Part shown: positions 47,304-57,159 of the stretch, piece by piece
Layout of the letters: every line of letters begins with the position of its first letter
Position numbering within the stretch: position 1 is the stretch's first letter
NCBI GenBank assembly: GCA_030272585.1
Contig: BSYQ01000011.1
Coordinates: forward strand, 1,054,001 to 1,118,000
Origin: Bryopsis sp. KO-2023
Lineage: Eukaryota > Chlorophyta > Ulvophyceae > Bryopsidales > Bryopsidaceae
Reading direction: 5' to 3'
Length of the DNA stretch: 64,000 bases
Program-made: the position numbers and the translations under genes
The notes under the pieces: model-generated
What the model saw: only the letters and a program-made list of their open reading frames with translations
Databases searched by the model: none
What the model was told of the DNA's origin: nothing

Positions 47304-48817
47304 AACTCCTCCTCTCCAGATTGGGGACTATCCAAGCCAGCCTGAGGGTCATCAGGGGTGGCTGGGGTAGGTTCAAATATGTTTCCAAATCGTTCTTGCA
47401 AAAGTGTTGGCTGCTGGCTCAACCACCCAAATAGATGAAAATCTGCTGGAGTCGCCCGATGTTCCAGCGCAATGTACTTTTGGATCGCCTGGGATTTTTG
47501 GGACCATCCGCCCCACCAAGCAATCCTCTCCAAAGGAATATTGAGCGAAAAACAAGCTGTGGCCCCGCCCGCGCGCAAATTATGATGGCGCCAGGACCCA
47601 GGAGGCGACAGCGTAGGATGTTCAGTCAACAGCGCCGAAAACCATGTACTCACAGTCATGGCCACAATGCGGCCTTCCCGTGGCAGCCGCCATAATTCCG
47701 CCGCGACTGGAGCATCCTCTTTCTCCCACGCTGATCGATGAAGAGCCAGCCACCGTTCAACCAACTTAAGTAATTTTGTGAAGCCCGCGGCATTGTATTC
47801 CCTTGTGCGCGTCCGTTGTTCCGCAACCGCTTTCCCTTTGTGACGGTGTTCTGTCACAATCAGGAGAGTGCGCTCCCAGTCCACCATCACTTCCGTCCGA
47901 TGAAGTTCAAATGCTGAGTCCGCACGTGCAAAGAACACAAAATCCATGGCCAAACATAAGCATCGTCTCACCACCGAGAGGTCCGTTGATCTGAGGCCCA
48001 ATTCCACCGCTCGAAAGACGAAGGAACTTGGAAACGCTCGAGGCGAATGATCGAATTCCACAAAACTCGTGTTATTCTTCCAGGCCCTCAATAACCTCTT
48101 AACAGTGGGATCAAACGCACTGAATTGTTCCATACCACGCCAGTGGTGGACGGAACTAATTGCTGACAAATATTGGGGAACACTCATTACGGCAACACGC
48201 CCTTCCTGTCTCAAATGCCGAATATAAAGGTAGATGGTAGCGCGAGCGGCAGGAAACGCCATGCGCTGCCCTTTCACACAAAAATCCTGAAACCGTCTCC
48301 ACTTCGCAGATATATCCTTTTGGGACGAGGGAGCATTGCTTTCCATTAGTTGCTCCGTCAACCACGCGGTCTCTTCACGAGTCATACCTTCATCATTTGG
48401 ATCACCTTTTTGCTCTTGCGGCAACGGGACTCGCTCCCGTTGTAACAACTGTTGCTCCTCCACCTCTACTACATCCCCTTCCTCCTCCTTCTCACTAAAG
48501 CTTCCCAACTGGTCCTCCAACCCTTCACTTGGTTCTCCCGACAATGCTATGGTCGTGGGAGAATTAAAAACGCCATATAATCCCAATTCCCCGGAGGAAG
48601 CTGGGGGACCCCTGTCAGACCGTGGCGAAAAAGTGTAGGATGTCGGGGGAGCCGTAAGCAGCGGGCGGCCATGGCTTCGAAACTCCGGTACCACACCGCA
48701 CTCCGCCACAGAGGGAGGAAAACAATGGCCTGGAGGTGCCGTCGGTCTCGTAAGAATGCTACCAAACGAGGCAGCAAATGGAGGGGAGGGTGGCACCAAT
48801 TGACTTCGTTGTCCCAT
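47294..48817 (-). CDS. Tyrosine recombinase of the DIRS element
   Basis: 507 residues from ATG 48817. The first 120 or so residues are Pro/Ser-rich and overlap the methyltransferase segment in another frame, so the true start may be later. The catalytic part has a SAM-like N-terminal domain ('WRRFQDFCVKGQRMAFPA') and the conserved Arg-His-x-x-Arg-Tyr set: Arg in the '...DSAFELHR' region, 'HNLRAGGAT' (H-x-x-R), 'WWGGWSQ' and the nucleophile Tyr in 'QKYIALEHR'. It would integrate a circular DNA copy by strand exchange without target duplication. The frame appears intact. Confidence 0.9.
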   Translation of the reverse strand: MGQRSQLVPPSPPFAASFGSILTRPTAPPGHCFPPSVAECGVVPEFRSHGRPLLTAPPTSYTFSPRSDRGPPASSGELGLYGVFNSPTTIALSGEPSEGLEDQLGSFSEKEEEGDVVEVEEQQLLQRERVPLPQEQKGDPNDEGMTREETAWLTEQLMESNAPSSQKDISAKWRRFQDFCVKGQRMAFPAARATIYLYIRHLRQEGRVAVMSVPQYLSAISSVHHWRGMEQFSAFDPTVKRLLRAWKNNTSFVEFDHSPRAFPSSFVFRAVELGLRSTDLSVVRRCLCLAMDFVFFARADSAFELHRTEVMVDWERTLLIVTEHRHKGKAVAEQRTRTREYNAAGFTKLLKLVERWLALHRSAWEKEDAPVAAELWRLPREGRIVAMTVSTWFSALLTEHPTLSPPGSWRHHNLRAGGATACFSLNIPLERIAWWGGWSQKSQAIQKYIALEHRATPADFHLFGWLSQQPTLLQERFGNIFEPTPATPDDPQAGLDSPQSGEEELGI

Positions 48818-48939
48818 ATCTGAGAAAATGCGTTCACCCCTTCAGTGAAAGGATCTCCGAACCAATGCATTGTCCATCGCAGCAAACCGATCCACAGTAA
48901 CAACTTGTTGAAATGTCGATTGGATCCTTTGGAAAACAC
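48547..48939 (-). pseudogene. Dam-like methyltransferase segment of the DIRS pol, out of frame with RT
   Basis: The frame reads 'GDPFTEGVNAFSQIW...NWCHPPLHLLPRLV...FLPLWRSAVWY', which fits the region after RNase H in DIRS pol (DlFA...iDAF..W...NPPF...vP.W). It is shifted against the RT-RNase H frame, which ends 'VDRFAAMDNALV' and stops at 48842. A one-base change near 48850-48870 (or frameshifting) would join them. The usual NPPF/DPPY-type motif reads CHPPL, so activity is doubtful. Confidence 0.6.
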
Positions 48940-50611
48940 GCGAATTCACTGAAATCGATTTCCCCGAACCCTGGCGGCTAAGAGCGTCCGCCAGAGTATT
49001 ATCCACCGATGCAATATACTCCGGAAAAAGGGTGACCCGATAAATATCGAGTAATGCAAACAACGCTTCGTACTCCTTTCGGAGAATCGGCGAAGAGGAG
49101 ACTTGAGACCGCAAAATGTGAAGCACCACCAAGGAGTCCACGTATAAATCAATCCTGGAAGGTTCGCGTATATGAAACTGCCGAAGGAAATATTCCAAGC
49201 TCACCCGGACCGCCCGCATTTCCTTTTGGTTTATATGCTGAGTGGCAATGTTCTGACTCCAAATGCCACTGGCCATCCATAGGTGGCGGCCGTTTTCGAC
49301 CTTGGCGACCCCCCGAGAGGGCCGAAACTGCGCTTGCGACGGTTCCCATGTCCCGCCCCATCCAGTTTGTGAGCTGTCCGTGGTCAGTGTTCCCAAGCAA
49401 GGAAGAATGTCCCGATACCAAGCCCGTCCGTTCCAACGTTGGGGGAGTAAGACCCAAACGCGGAGCGCGAGGCGCGCTTCCCGCGTCAAGGTGACGTGGG
49501 ACCGCCAAGAGGCCTTGGAAGCCAGCACCTGATAACATTCCTGGAGTAAGTAGCGCGCAGGTGGAACCGCGAGAGAGACTGAGACTGCCAGACCGCAAAA
49601 TTTTGCCAGGCGTCTCGCCATGACCCGATTTCCATTTGTATCCGCCCACTCCAGTAACCCCTGTGCGGCTTCCCCAATTTTTTCCAATTTTTCAGTAGGA
49701 GCCAAGAAAAGGCCCCTTTCGGTATCCACCATCACGCCTAAATGACGCTTCTGACATGTGGACTTTTCCTTATGAACACTTAACCCCAAATAGTACAAAA
49801 TTTCCCGTGTTAAAGCCCCCCATCGAGTCAAATCACTGCGACCTGCCATGATGGCCAAAACGTCGTCTAGATACGGAAGTATCTTAACTTTCGGTCGCCA
49901 TTCCCAATATTGTTGAAAACAAAGAATCCCAGCCAGTTTCCCGCCCAAAAAAAGTGGGGGCCGCTTTACCACCCAGGGATCACGCAAAAACCGAATCACT
50001 GCCCCGAATATAGTAGAAAAATAAAACGGAGCTAAGGAGAGGCCAAATGGCAAACTCAAAAACTCAAAATATTGCCCATTAATACCAAACTGCAAATATT
50101 GGGTTTCCTCTCGCTTAATTTTGACATGGTGGTAAGCATCCCGAATATCAAAGGATGTTAAAAAATCCCCCCTTTCTAACAGGAACCGACTACTCTGCAA
50201 TGTATCAAACCGAAAAGGTCGTTTGGGGAGGAATTTGTTTACCTCCCTGCAGTCGAATATGAGGCGGTGGGAGCCATCTGGCTTGGGGCGGAGGAAGATG
50301 CGGGACACATATCGCGCTTGAGATGGGTCGATTTCGCGAATCGCTCCATTGGCCATGTATTTCTGCCGGATTTTGTGCCAGCTCTCTAACTCCGCTCCTT
50401 CCAGCGAACACATCCCATGGTGAAAAGGCGGGACCGGTGAAGGTTTCCACGGCAGAGGCACTCCCTCGCGAATCCATTGGAGCACTTGTGGTGTCGCCCC
50501 AATTTTCCGCCAAGCTGAGAGCGCTGCTGTCAGGCGTCGAGGCAGGGGGCCACATGAGGAACTCTTAATCGTTCTTCTGCTCTTTATCGTGCTTCTGTCG
50601 ATCTCCCCCAC
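48842..50611 (-). CDS. Reverse transcriptase-RNase H of the DIRS element
   Basis: Open frame of 589 codons; the start at 50611 is not an ATG and the true N-terminus is unclear. RT motifs: 'RLIFDCREVN', 'SFDIRDAYHHV', 'LPFGLSLAPF' and the catalytic 'YLDDVLA'. RNase H follows with 'TTDSSQTGWGG', 'QKEMRAV', 'YVDSLVVL' and 'DNTLADALSR'. The order and the 'VDRFAAMDN' end are typical of DIRS elements. It stops at TGA 48844-48842, 24 bases before the recombinase ATG in the same frame. Confidence 0.88.
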   Translation of the reverse strand: MGEIDRSTIKSRRTIKSSSCGPLPRRLTAALSAWRKIGATPQVLQWIREGVPLPWKPSPVPPFHHGMCSLEGAELESWHKIRQKYMANGAIREIDPSQARYVSRIFLRPKPDGSHRLIFDCREVNKFLPKRPFRFDTLQSSRFLLERGDFLTSFDIRDAYHHVKIKREETQYLQFGINGQYFEFLSLPFGLSLAPFYFSTIFGAVIRFLRDPWVVKRPPLFLGGKLAGILCFQQYWEWRPKVKILPYLDDVLAIMAGRSDLTRWGALTREILYYLGLSVHKEKSTCQKRHLGVMVDTERGLFLAPTEKLEKIGEAAQGLLEWADTNGNRVMARRLAKFCGLAVSVSLAVPPARYLLQECYQVLASKASWRSHVTLTREARLALRVWVLLPQRWNGRAWYRDILPCLGTLTTDSSQTGWGGTWEPSQAQFRPSRGVAKVENGRHLWMASGIWSQNIATQHINQKEMRAVRVSLEYFLRQFHIREPSRIDLYVDSLVVLHILRSQVSSSPILRKEYEALFALLDIYRVTLFPEYIASVDNTLADALSRQGSGKSISVNSRVFQRIQSTFQQVVTVDRFAAMDNALVRRSFH

Positions 50612-51399
50612 TGTTACAGGAAGAAAAGGTGGGAACCAGAAGTTACAAGTAGTTCAAAGTACAACGCCCTTTTATCCACAGAAAGACTGCGAATTGGATT
50701 GTGCCTGGAAACTAGAACCTTGTAAATTCACCGTGAACTTGGGTTCTAAGTTCCAGGAGCTTCTCAGAACTCACTCCCATCAAGAAGCTACCTATTACAC
50801 GTGGTCACAAACCCCCACGTGGCACTCTAACTCCCTTCAACCTTTTCCAAACGTGATCTAAACTTCCCACACGTAACAATCCTCCTTCCTTAAAGAAATT
50901 TGTCCTCAAATTTGAAAATATCAATAACCTTTTTGACCTTCCTTTCATTCCACAAATTTCCAAACTCTGATTGCTCTATCAACCAAAACTCCATCCTCTT
51001 CACAACCTCTCTTTTACCCTTTTTAAAGGCACCAACTCTCTATTCATAGCAAAGTTTCCACCAAATTCTTTCACACCATTCAAAATCATTTTCAAACATT
51101 CTGACTGCATCCTTCCATCTCACACTCTGTAAATTTCTGGAATCTGACGCCTCTGTCACTGTCCCAACGATTAAAACGTCACACTCTGCCCAATAAACTT
51201 CCACGCTTTGTTCTCGTCCTCCACGACTTACACTCCAGAACCACGTCATCAAATGTCGACCTCGCTTCGACCTCGCTCCACAGCCTGCACAGCATGTGAC
51301 GGAGCTAGAAAGAACATGGCAGATGTACTGCCACCAGATGTAATGATTATTCCGATGATAATTCGGAAGAATGGAATTGCCAACTCACACTGATAAACA
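50612..51399. other. Junction region between DIRS and the second gypsy element
   Basis: No coding frame of note and no DIRS gag. The boundary between the two elements could not be fixed because repeats pairing with this side are missing from the window. Confidence 0.35.
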
Positions 51400-52670
51400 G
51401 TCGTATTTTACGCTGCTCTATGTGAGACCTGGTGGTTCGTACGTCGGGTTCAATTCCTGACGAGGTCGATGACGTAGGAAAAGTTGTATATTGATACGCT
51501 GGAAGATATCGAATAGCTGGCACGCCAACCCATGGCTAGCGCAGAGTACTAGGAGTCTTACTGCCGGCACTGTCGTTTTATGACATCCGAGGTATGACTT
51601 CTACGAAACGTGCGGCTGGGAACACAAGGAGCCAGCGAAAACACTATGGATTCCAGCGAAACGGATACAACTCCCTACGAAAAGCGATCTTTTAGGCGAT
51701 ACGCACGACTGGCAGTCGGGTCGCTAGTCGACCCCTGTCGTGACGCCGAACTCGCGGCCAGCACACATGCGCTAGCGCTAGAACCGGCCGCGAGTATAAA
51801 TATCCCACAGAATTCTGATAGAGAACAGACAGAACTCGGTGAATACCTCGTTTACTTCTTACTTCGGACATCTATCTATAGGAGGACTCTCTTATCGTGA
51901 CGGACTTAAGGAAAGCTTCGCGACTTACCTTAAACGGGAATCCCGACCGGACGAGGTACTTCTGGCCAAAGATAGCATCATCCAAGGTTTTCTGAAGTAC
52001 ACTTTTGAAATGGGATACACCATCCCTTCTCTTTCTGTAAAAATATTCTCTTGCTATTATTCTTGTGTCTCTGAGTGTCTTTATTCACAATAAGATTGTT
52101 TCTGATCAAACTTTGATTCTAGAGGAAATAGGAGTGGAGTCAGAATAGTAAGAGAAGGTGCTGCCCTTCTCTTAGGAGGTTTTTCTCCACTCAGAGGAGC
52201 CGACCTCTCCTCTGAGTGTCTCCTTTCGTTTTTGGTGTTTGCGTTTTGTGTTTTCTCTCTTTCTCCAGCTCAGTTTCCAGAGTCCTCCTAGGCCATGGTC
52301 TCTTAGCGACCATCCTCCAGAGGACTCCACTTTCTGTCTCACTCTCGGGAGCAAGGCCCTCTTAGCGGGTGTCTCCGTCGACTTTGACTCGTGTTGCGTT
52401 CAGATGCCTGGTCTTAGGCTTTTCGTTGTTATGGGGAATCGAGACTGTGACTCTCGGATGGTGATGATTGTTAGCGCGACTGGTCTTAGCCGACTTCTTA
52501 GGTGACGATAGTTTCAGTGCGTTGCAGTTCAGATACCAAGTTTTTGGATAAGACATTCAACGTCGGCGTAGTCCGACTCCGTTACCGTAGACAGACTCTG
52601 CGGTAGTTCAGTACGACTCTACCTTCAGTCGCGGCGCGAATGAAGAATTAGTAGTTGTGCCGAATGCGTT
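51400..52670 (+). promoter_or_regulatory. Putative 5' LTR/leader of the second gypsy element
   Basis: Non-coding sequence ahead of the primer-binding site. It has TATAAATA at 51795-51802, a T-arm-like segment (stem CGTCGG/CTGACG around GTTCAATTC near 51446-51464) and an 'AATAAG' near 52089. LTR ends cannot be confirmed without the 3' copy. Confidence 0.5.
51795..51802 (+). promoter_or_regulatory. TATA box (TATAAATA) in the putative LTR
   Basis: A consensus TATA element about 1 kb upstream of gag, in the expected U3 position. Transcription would start near 51825. Confidence 0.5.
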
Positions 52671-52673
52671 TTC

Positions 52674-52685
52674 TGGTTTCGGAGC
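52674..52685 (+). other. Primer-binding site of the second gypsy element
   Basis: TGGTTTCGGAGC, identical to the first 12 bases of the copy A primer-binding site, so both elements probably use the same tRNA primer although otherwise unrelated. Confidence 0.65.
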
Positions 52686-52829
52686 GTTGCGAGCTTCGGA
52701 CATGTTAGGAATATGGGCCCACTAACATTGCAACAAAGTTCTGTGCAACACTGTTTACTCTGGTGATCACCTCTCGTAAAAGAGAAAGCGCTCCAGAAAT
52801 TAACACAAGTGTAAAACATTGTAGGAACA

Positions 52830-54749
52830 ATGGTTGGAGCAACTTCTGCTGATAAGTATCGTGCCCCTAAGCTCGAAAAGTTTGACGGAAAGAAACCTCC
52901 AGCGGCAGAATGGTTCAAGACTGTGGAAGCAACAGCCACGGCGCAGAACTGGCCTGCCCGTTCCAAAGTGAGCAGGGCGAAAGCGAACCTCACTCACGGT
53001 GCAGCCCTCTGGGCGGCTGCTCTCCCAGAAGATATGACCTGGGAAAACTTTAAAAAGAAGTTTATGAAAAGGTGGCTGGGGGCCACCGATGATTTGATGA
53101 GCGAGCTAACAAGGCGTCGCCAACGGTCTACGGAGACAGTCGAAGATTTCGCGGACGCCCTTCGTGGCTTAGCTGAGGACATCACTGATATTCAGACCGC
53201 GACACGCACTGACGGCGCCACCCCGATTGCCCTGAACGACGAATTTCTCCGTCACATTTTTCAGGCTGGAATACCATCGAAGATAAGGGATGCTATAGCC
53301 CCACTCCAGCATCAGAACTTTGAGGAAGTGGTGACGGCTGCAAAGGCAGTTGAGGGAATAGGGCTGAGTAAGAAAAGGAAAGCTCCAGACAGCACTGATT
53401 CAGATTCAGACACAGAGAAGAACACTGGACAGACCACAGACTCAAAGGAAGAAAAGCTTCTGAATAAAGTGATGCACAAGGTTCAGAAAGTTATGGAGGG
53501 ACATATGCACAAGATCTATACAGCCCTCCCAGCTCCAGAGGAAAGGCTGCTGGAATGGCGACAGAAAGTCAATGGGGGAGCTTCAGGAAAGAAGGGAGGA
53601 AGGAATCAGACTTATGAAGGCCAAAGACCCAGGGGTTATTATAGTCCTTTACTGAACAAGGATCTGAACCTAGGAGAATGTTGGCACTGTGGGGTACCAG
53701 GTCATAGATGGGGAAGATGTCTTAAGAGAAAGGCGGGAGTAACCTACAGCCTCCAATACAGAGCAGGCAATACCCCTCTGGTTGTACAGGTGAACCCAGA
53801 CCAAGGGAACTCCAAGTCCCAGGGTCCCCAAATGAATATGGTAGAGGGGAAGACCTCTGGAGGGGAGAACAAATATAGGATGGGGAATAAGCATGCTTTG
53901 ATAGATGCTCAGGCATTCCTGGACAGGACAGAGTTACCTGTCCCCCTCAAAACATTCATGTTTTATTCCCCTGAACTCAGGGAGGCCATCAGAAGGGAGG
54001 CAGACCTGATGACTTCAGTGGATGCTGGGGTAACTCAACCCCTCCACTTCGAACCGGAAACCTCTGGCCAGGAGGATGAAGACAAGGAGGTGGGCATGCT
54101 GGAGGTGGATACACTTCAGAGGGAAGCGGCCTCCAAGAACACCCCAGCAAAATGCACCATCAAAATCAAGGGGGAGGCACTGGAGGCAGTGGTGGACACG
54201 GGGGCCAGCCACAGCTGCATCTCCAGAGCCACGGTGGAGAAGCTTGGCCTGGTGGGACAGGTCCAACCCTCCGAATGGGTTTTTAGGACAGCCAGTGGGG
54301 AGATAGCCACCTCTCTTGGGTATCTCCCAAAAATATTTGTCAACATAGGAGGAACAGGCTCCCACAACTCTTTTATGGTGACAGACACAGACACCTGCTG
54401 TGTCCTGCTGGGGATAGACTTTCTTAAGTCAATCAGGGCCATGATAATGCTGGGACCACAGCAGATATTCTATCACAAGGGCAATGGGAAGATGGGGGCC
54501 ATCTCTCTTAGGACAGAGGAGAAGCAAAGCCCAGGGACGGAGGAGGAAGTCCAGACTGCAGCCGGGAAGAAAAGGAAAGGAGAAAACTTGACCCCGGAGA
54601 AAAAGGTCAGGTTCAACCCCACCACCGAGACCATTCCAAAAGAAGCACCACACAGTCCTCTGCCATCAGGATTCGGACCAAGGAGTACTCCAGCTACAGG
54701 GGTACAGAAAGATGGAGGAAGAGAAGGGCCCTCCCAGGATTTTCATTAG
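52830..54749 (+). CDS. gag: Gag-protease of the second gypsy element
   Basis: 639 residues from ATG 52830. The N-terminal part is a retrotransposon capsid domain ('WENFKKKFMKRWLG', 'FADALRGLAED'). An acidic Ser/Asp stretch follows, then one CCHC knuckle at about residue 283 (CWHCGVPGHRWGRC), and near residue 455 an aspartic protease active site (VDTGASHS) with the partner 'LLGIDFL'. Having the protease at the C-terminus of the gag ORF, rather than the start of pol, separates it from copy A. The frame overlaps the RT frame from 54512 to 54749. No classic slippery heptamer was found there. Confidence 0.92.
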   Translation: MVGATSADKYRAPKLEKFDGKKPPAAEWFKTVEATATAQNWPARSKVSRAKANLTHGAALWAAALPEDMTWENFKKKFMKRWLGATDDLMSELTRRRQRSTETVEDFADALRGLAEDITDIQTATRTDGATPIALNDEFLRHIFQAGIPSKIRDAIAPLQHQNFEEVVTAAKAVEGIGLSKKRKAPDSTDSDSDTEKNTGQTTDSKEEKLLNKVMHKVQKVMEGHMHKIYTALPAPEERLLEWRQKVNGGASGKKGGRNQTYEGQRPRGYYSPLLNKDLNLGECWHCGVPGHRWGRCLKRKAGVTYSLQYRAGNTPLVVQVNPDQGNSKSQGPQMNMVEGKTSGGENKYRMGNKHALIDAQAFLDRTELPVPLKTFMFYSPELREAIRREADLMTSVDAGVTQPLHFEPETSGQEDEDKEVGMLEVDTLQREAASKNTPAKCTIKIKGEALEAVVDTGASHSCISRATVEKLGLVGQVQPSEWVFRTASGEIATSLGYLPKIFVNIGGTGSHNSFMVTDTDTCCVLLGIDFLKSIRAMIMLGPQQIFYHKGNGKMGAISLRTEEKQSPGTEEEVQTAAGKKRKGENLTPEKKVRFNPTTETIPKEAPHSPLPSGFGPRSTPATGVQKDGGREGPSQDFH

Positions 54750-54781
54750 GGCCAGAGGTCAGGCCTGGTGATCTCAGGGGT

Positions 54782-56356
54782 GTGGCCACAGGGCTGCACA
54801 GGTTTACTACTAGAGGGGTGACACCTCCAGAATCCATCCTGGTGTCACAAGAGGAGAAAGGAAAAACCTTTGCTGACTTAAATATAGGGGATAGTTTGAC
54901 AAGAGATGAAAGGAGGGCAGTGGAAAAGCTTTGCAAGTCTAGGAGGGAGGCCTGGTCTCTAAGTGAATACGAGATAGGCTCCTTTAGAAATCATAGTTAC
55001 AAGATCGAAACTGGTACAACTAGGCCTGTGGCAAAGAGGCAATATAGGGTTAGTGAATTCCAGAAGGGAGAGATAGAGAGGCAACTAGAAGGGTTATTAA
55101 AAGTAGGGGTAGTTAGACCCAGCCCAGGGTCACCTTGGTCTTCACCCACTCTCCTGGTCCCTAAGAAGGCACCAGGAAAATGGAGGTGGTGTGTAGACTT
55201 TAGAGATTTGAATGATTTGGTGGAGGCAGATCAGTACCCTCTGCCATTGATAGATGAATTGCTAGATGGGCTGGGAGGTAGGAAGTTTTATTCTAGTTTG
55301 GACCTTAGGTCAGGGTATTGGCAGTTGCCCTTAGCTGAGGAGGATAAGGGGAAAACAGCTTTTAGGACCTCCTCAGGGTTGTATGAATGGGTTAGGTGTC
55401 CTCAGGGACTCAAGACTATGCCAGAGGCCTTTCAGAGAGTTATGGACTCTTTGTTTGGCCACCTGGAAGGAGTCCAGGTCTACCTGGATGACATAGTCAT
55501 CTTTAGCCACACCTTCCAAGAGCATTTGGAAACTCTGAAGAAGGTGTTAGATATTCTGGAGAGGGAGGGGGCTAAGCTGTCCATAGAAAAGTGCTTTCTA
55601 TTCCAGGAGGAGATAGAATACTTAGGACACCACATCACTAAGGCTGGATTTAGCCCTCAGGAGGACAAAATGGCCTCCATAGCAAAGCTGAAGACTCCTA
55701 CTACAGTCACCCAAGTCAGGTCTTTCTTGGGGCTTACTGGATACTACAGAAGGCATGCCCCAGACTATGCAAGAAGAGCAGGAGCTCTCACAGAGCTCAC
55801 TAAGGAAGGAGTCCCTTTTCTCTGGACCTGGAGATGTGAATATTCATGGAGACTGCTGAAGAAGATGCTGACTACAGCCCCAGTGGTGACAACTCTCAGG
55901 AGGGAAGGGGAGGTGTTCGTGTGCACCGATTGGAGTCAATATGCTATAGCTGGAATACTGGGCCAGGTTCAGGAAGGACAGGAGAAGGTAATAGCTTATT
56001 TCTCCAAAAAGAATAGTCAATCAGAAGCTAGGTATGCCCCTAGCCAGGGGGAGGCCATGGCTGTGATTAAAACTATCAGGAAATTTAGTTATTATCTGAC
56101 AGGGAGGGAGTTTACTGTCTTTACTGACTGTGGAGCCTTGTTCTGGCTAATGGGTTCTAGACACCTGAGCAATATGATGGCCAGGTGGGTCATAGAGTTA
56201 CAGGGGTATAAAATTAAGGTGGTCCATAGACCTGGGAAGTTTCATGTCAATGCAGATGCATTGTCTAGACTAGTTATGAATAGAGAAAAGAAAAAGGAGG
56301 CACAGGGTCTGCCTACAGTGTCAGATCATCTACCTCTGGGGAGGAAGTTGAATTAG
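54782..56356 (+). CDS. pol: Reverse transcriptase-RNase H of the second gypsy element
   Basis: The frame is -1 relative to gag-protease and open from 54512; the first start-like codon is a GTG at 54782, so expression by frameshifting or reinitiation is likely. RT motifs: 'WCVDFRDLND', 'YSSLDLRSGYWQLPL', and catalytic YLDD in 'VYLDDIVIF' (about residue 233). The connection and RNase H follow ('CTDWSQYAIAGILGQ', 'EAMAVI', 'FTDCGALFWL', 'VNADALSRL'). The ORF ends at a stop 33 codons after the RNase H end, with no integrase in the same frame. Confidence 0.92.
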   Translation: MATGLHRFTTRGVTPPESILVSQEEKGKTFADLNIGDSLTRDERRAVEKLCKSRREAWSLSEYEIGSFRNHSYKIETGTTRPVAKRQYRVSEFQKGEIERQLEGLLKVGVVRPSPGSPWSSPTLLVPKKAPGKWRWCVDFRDLNDLVEADQYPLPLIDELLDGLGGRKFYSSLDLRSGYWQLPLAEEDKGKTAFRTSSGLYEWVRCPQGLKTMPEAFQRVMDSLFGHLEGVQVYLDDIVIFSHTFQEHLETLKKVLDILEREGAKLSIEKCFLFQEEIEYLGHHITKAGFSPQEDKMASIAKLKTPTTVTQVRSFLGLTGYYRRHAPDYARRAGALTELTKEGVPFLWTWRCEYSWRLLKKMLTTAPVVTTLRREGEVFVCTDWSQYAIAGILGQVQEGQEKVIAYFSKKNSQSEARYAPSQGEAMAVIKTIRKFSYYLTGREFTVFTDCGALFWLMGSRHLSNMMARWVIELQGYKIKVVHRPGKFHVNADALSRLVMNREKKKEAQGLPTVSDHLPLGRKLN

Positions 56357-56649
56357 TGGGGTCTAGGAATAGGAGAAAGACTAGTCTAGGGGAGGACTAG
56401 TGGATGGCAAGGTTTGGTGGAATTTCTGGGACAGAGTCGAACAGGAGGCACAGGACGGGGGATAGAAAAGATAAAGGTTAAATCCAAGAAACCTCCTGTA
56501 GAGGAAAGGGCCTCTGGGAGGAAACAAGTCCTGCTTAGGATTCTTAAGGGAGAAGCAGGCAAGGAAGAAGTAGATCGAGATAAGTTTCTCAGAGAACAGA
56601 GCAGAGTTCAGTAAACGGGAATTAGAAGTTCGAAGAGGAGAGGAAAGAA

Positions 56650-57159
56650 ATGGATGCAACCCAAGCCGCCGCCCTTGCGCACATCATCGCTGTTTTGCTG
56701 GAGCTACTGGTGGATATGGAGGAATATGAGGAGGAACTGCGACACCGTCTGCTTGTGGGAGAGTTCCGGATGAACACAAGAGCAGGCAGGGAAGCTCGGA
56801 TGAATGTCTCCAAACTCGCTCAGTACACGGAGACACTGATGACTTTGCGAGGACTGTTAGACCAGTTTCGGTCAGGTGTTCTGATTGGTCCAGGCCCTCT
56901 TAGGCCCCCGAGGCAGCAGATAACAGCGATGTTGGCCCAACCTATCGGGAACGCTGGAGGACAGGGAGGTGGAGGGGGTCCATCTAATAACCCTGCTGGC
57001 CTGCCGCGCTTTTACCCAGTGGCACGGGTAGAGGCAAGGTTCGAGGAGAACGGTGATGGCGATATGCAGGAGGTGCCTCCGGAGGAGCCGATAGTGGTGT
57101 ACTCCTCAGGGGAAGAGGAGAACACTAGAGATGTGGGGGCACCAGGCCCCAGTGGTTAA
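56650..57159 (+). CDS. Accessory ORF 'A' of the second gypsy element, unknown function
   Basis: 169 residues from ATG 56650, between RNase H and integrase. An N-terminal helix-rich part ('IIAVLLELLVDMEEYEEELRHRLL') is followed by a basic stretch, a Gly/Asn/Pro-rich linker with a poly-Gly run and an acidic tail ('VYSSGEEENTRDV'). No domain is recognised. Codon use and openness resemble the flanking element genes. Alternatives: remnant of a captured gene or an insertion into an ancestral pol. Confidence 0.6.
   Translation: MDATQAAALAHIIAVLLELLVDMEEYEEELRHRLLVGEFRMNTRAGREARMNVSKLAQYTETLMTLRGLLDQFRSGVLIGPGPLRPPRQQITAMLAQPIGNAGGQGGGGGPSNNPAGLPRFYPVARVEARFEENGDGDMQEVPPEEPIVVYSSGEEENTRDVGAPGPSG

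Larger units (their letters stand above)
46732..50611 (-). mobile_element. DIRS-type tyrosine-recombinase retrotransposon, damaged
   Basis: On the reverse strand in order: RT-RNase H, a Dam-like methyltransferase segment, a tyrosine recombinase, and two identical 78-bp direct repeats at the 3' side. RT plus tyrosine recombinase instead of a DDE integrase defines DIRS/Ngaro/PAT elements. No gag ORF is found upstream of the RT (above 50611), and a frame break separates RNase H from the methyltransferase segment, so this copy is probably defective. Exact ends were not determined. Confidence 0.88.

Noticed and set aside
54512-54749. Slippery heptamer in the gag/RT overlap of the second gypsy element
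   Set aside because: A-rich stretches such as GAAAAAG occur, but none matches X XXY YYZ in the gag frame; the shift mechanism stays open.
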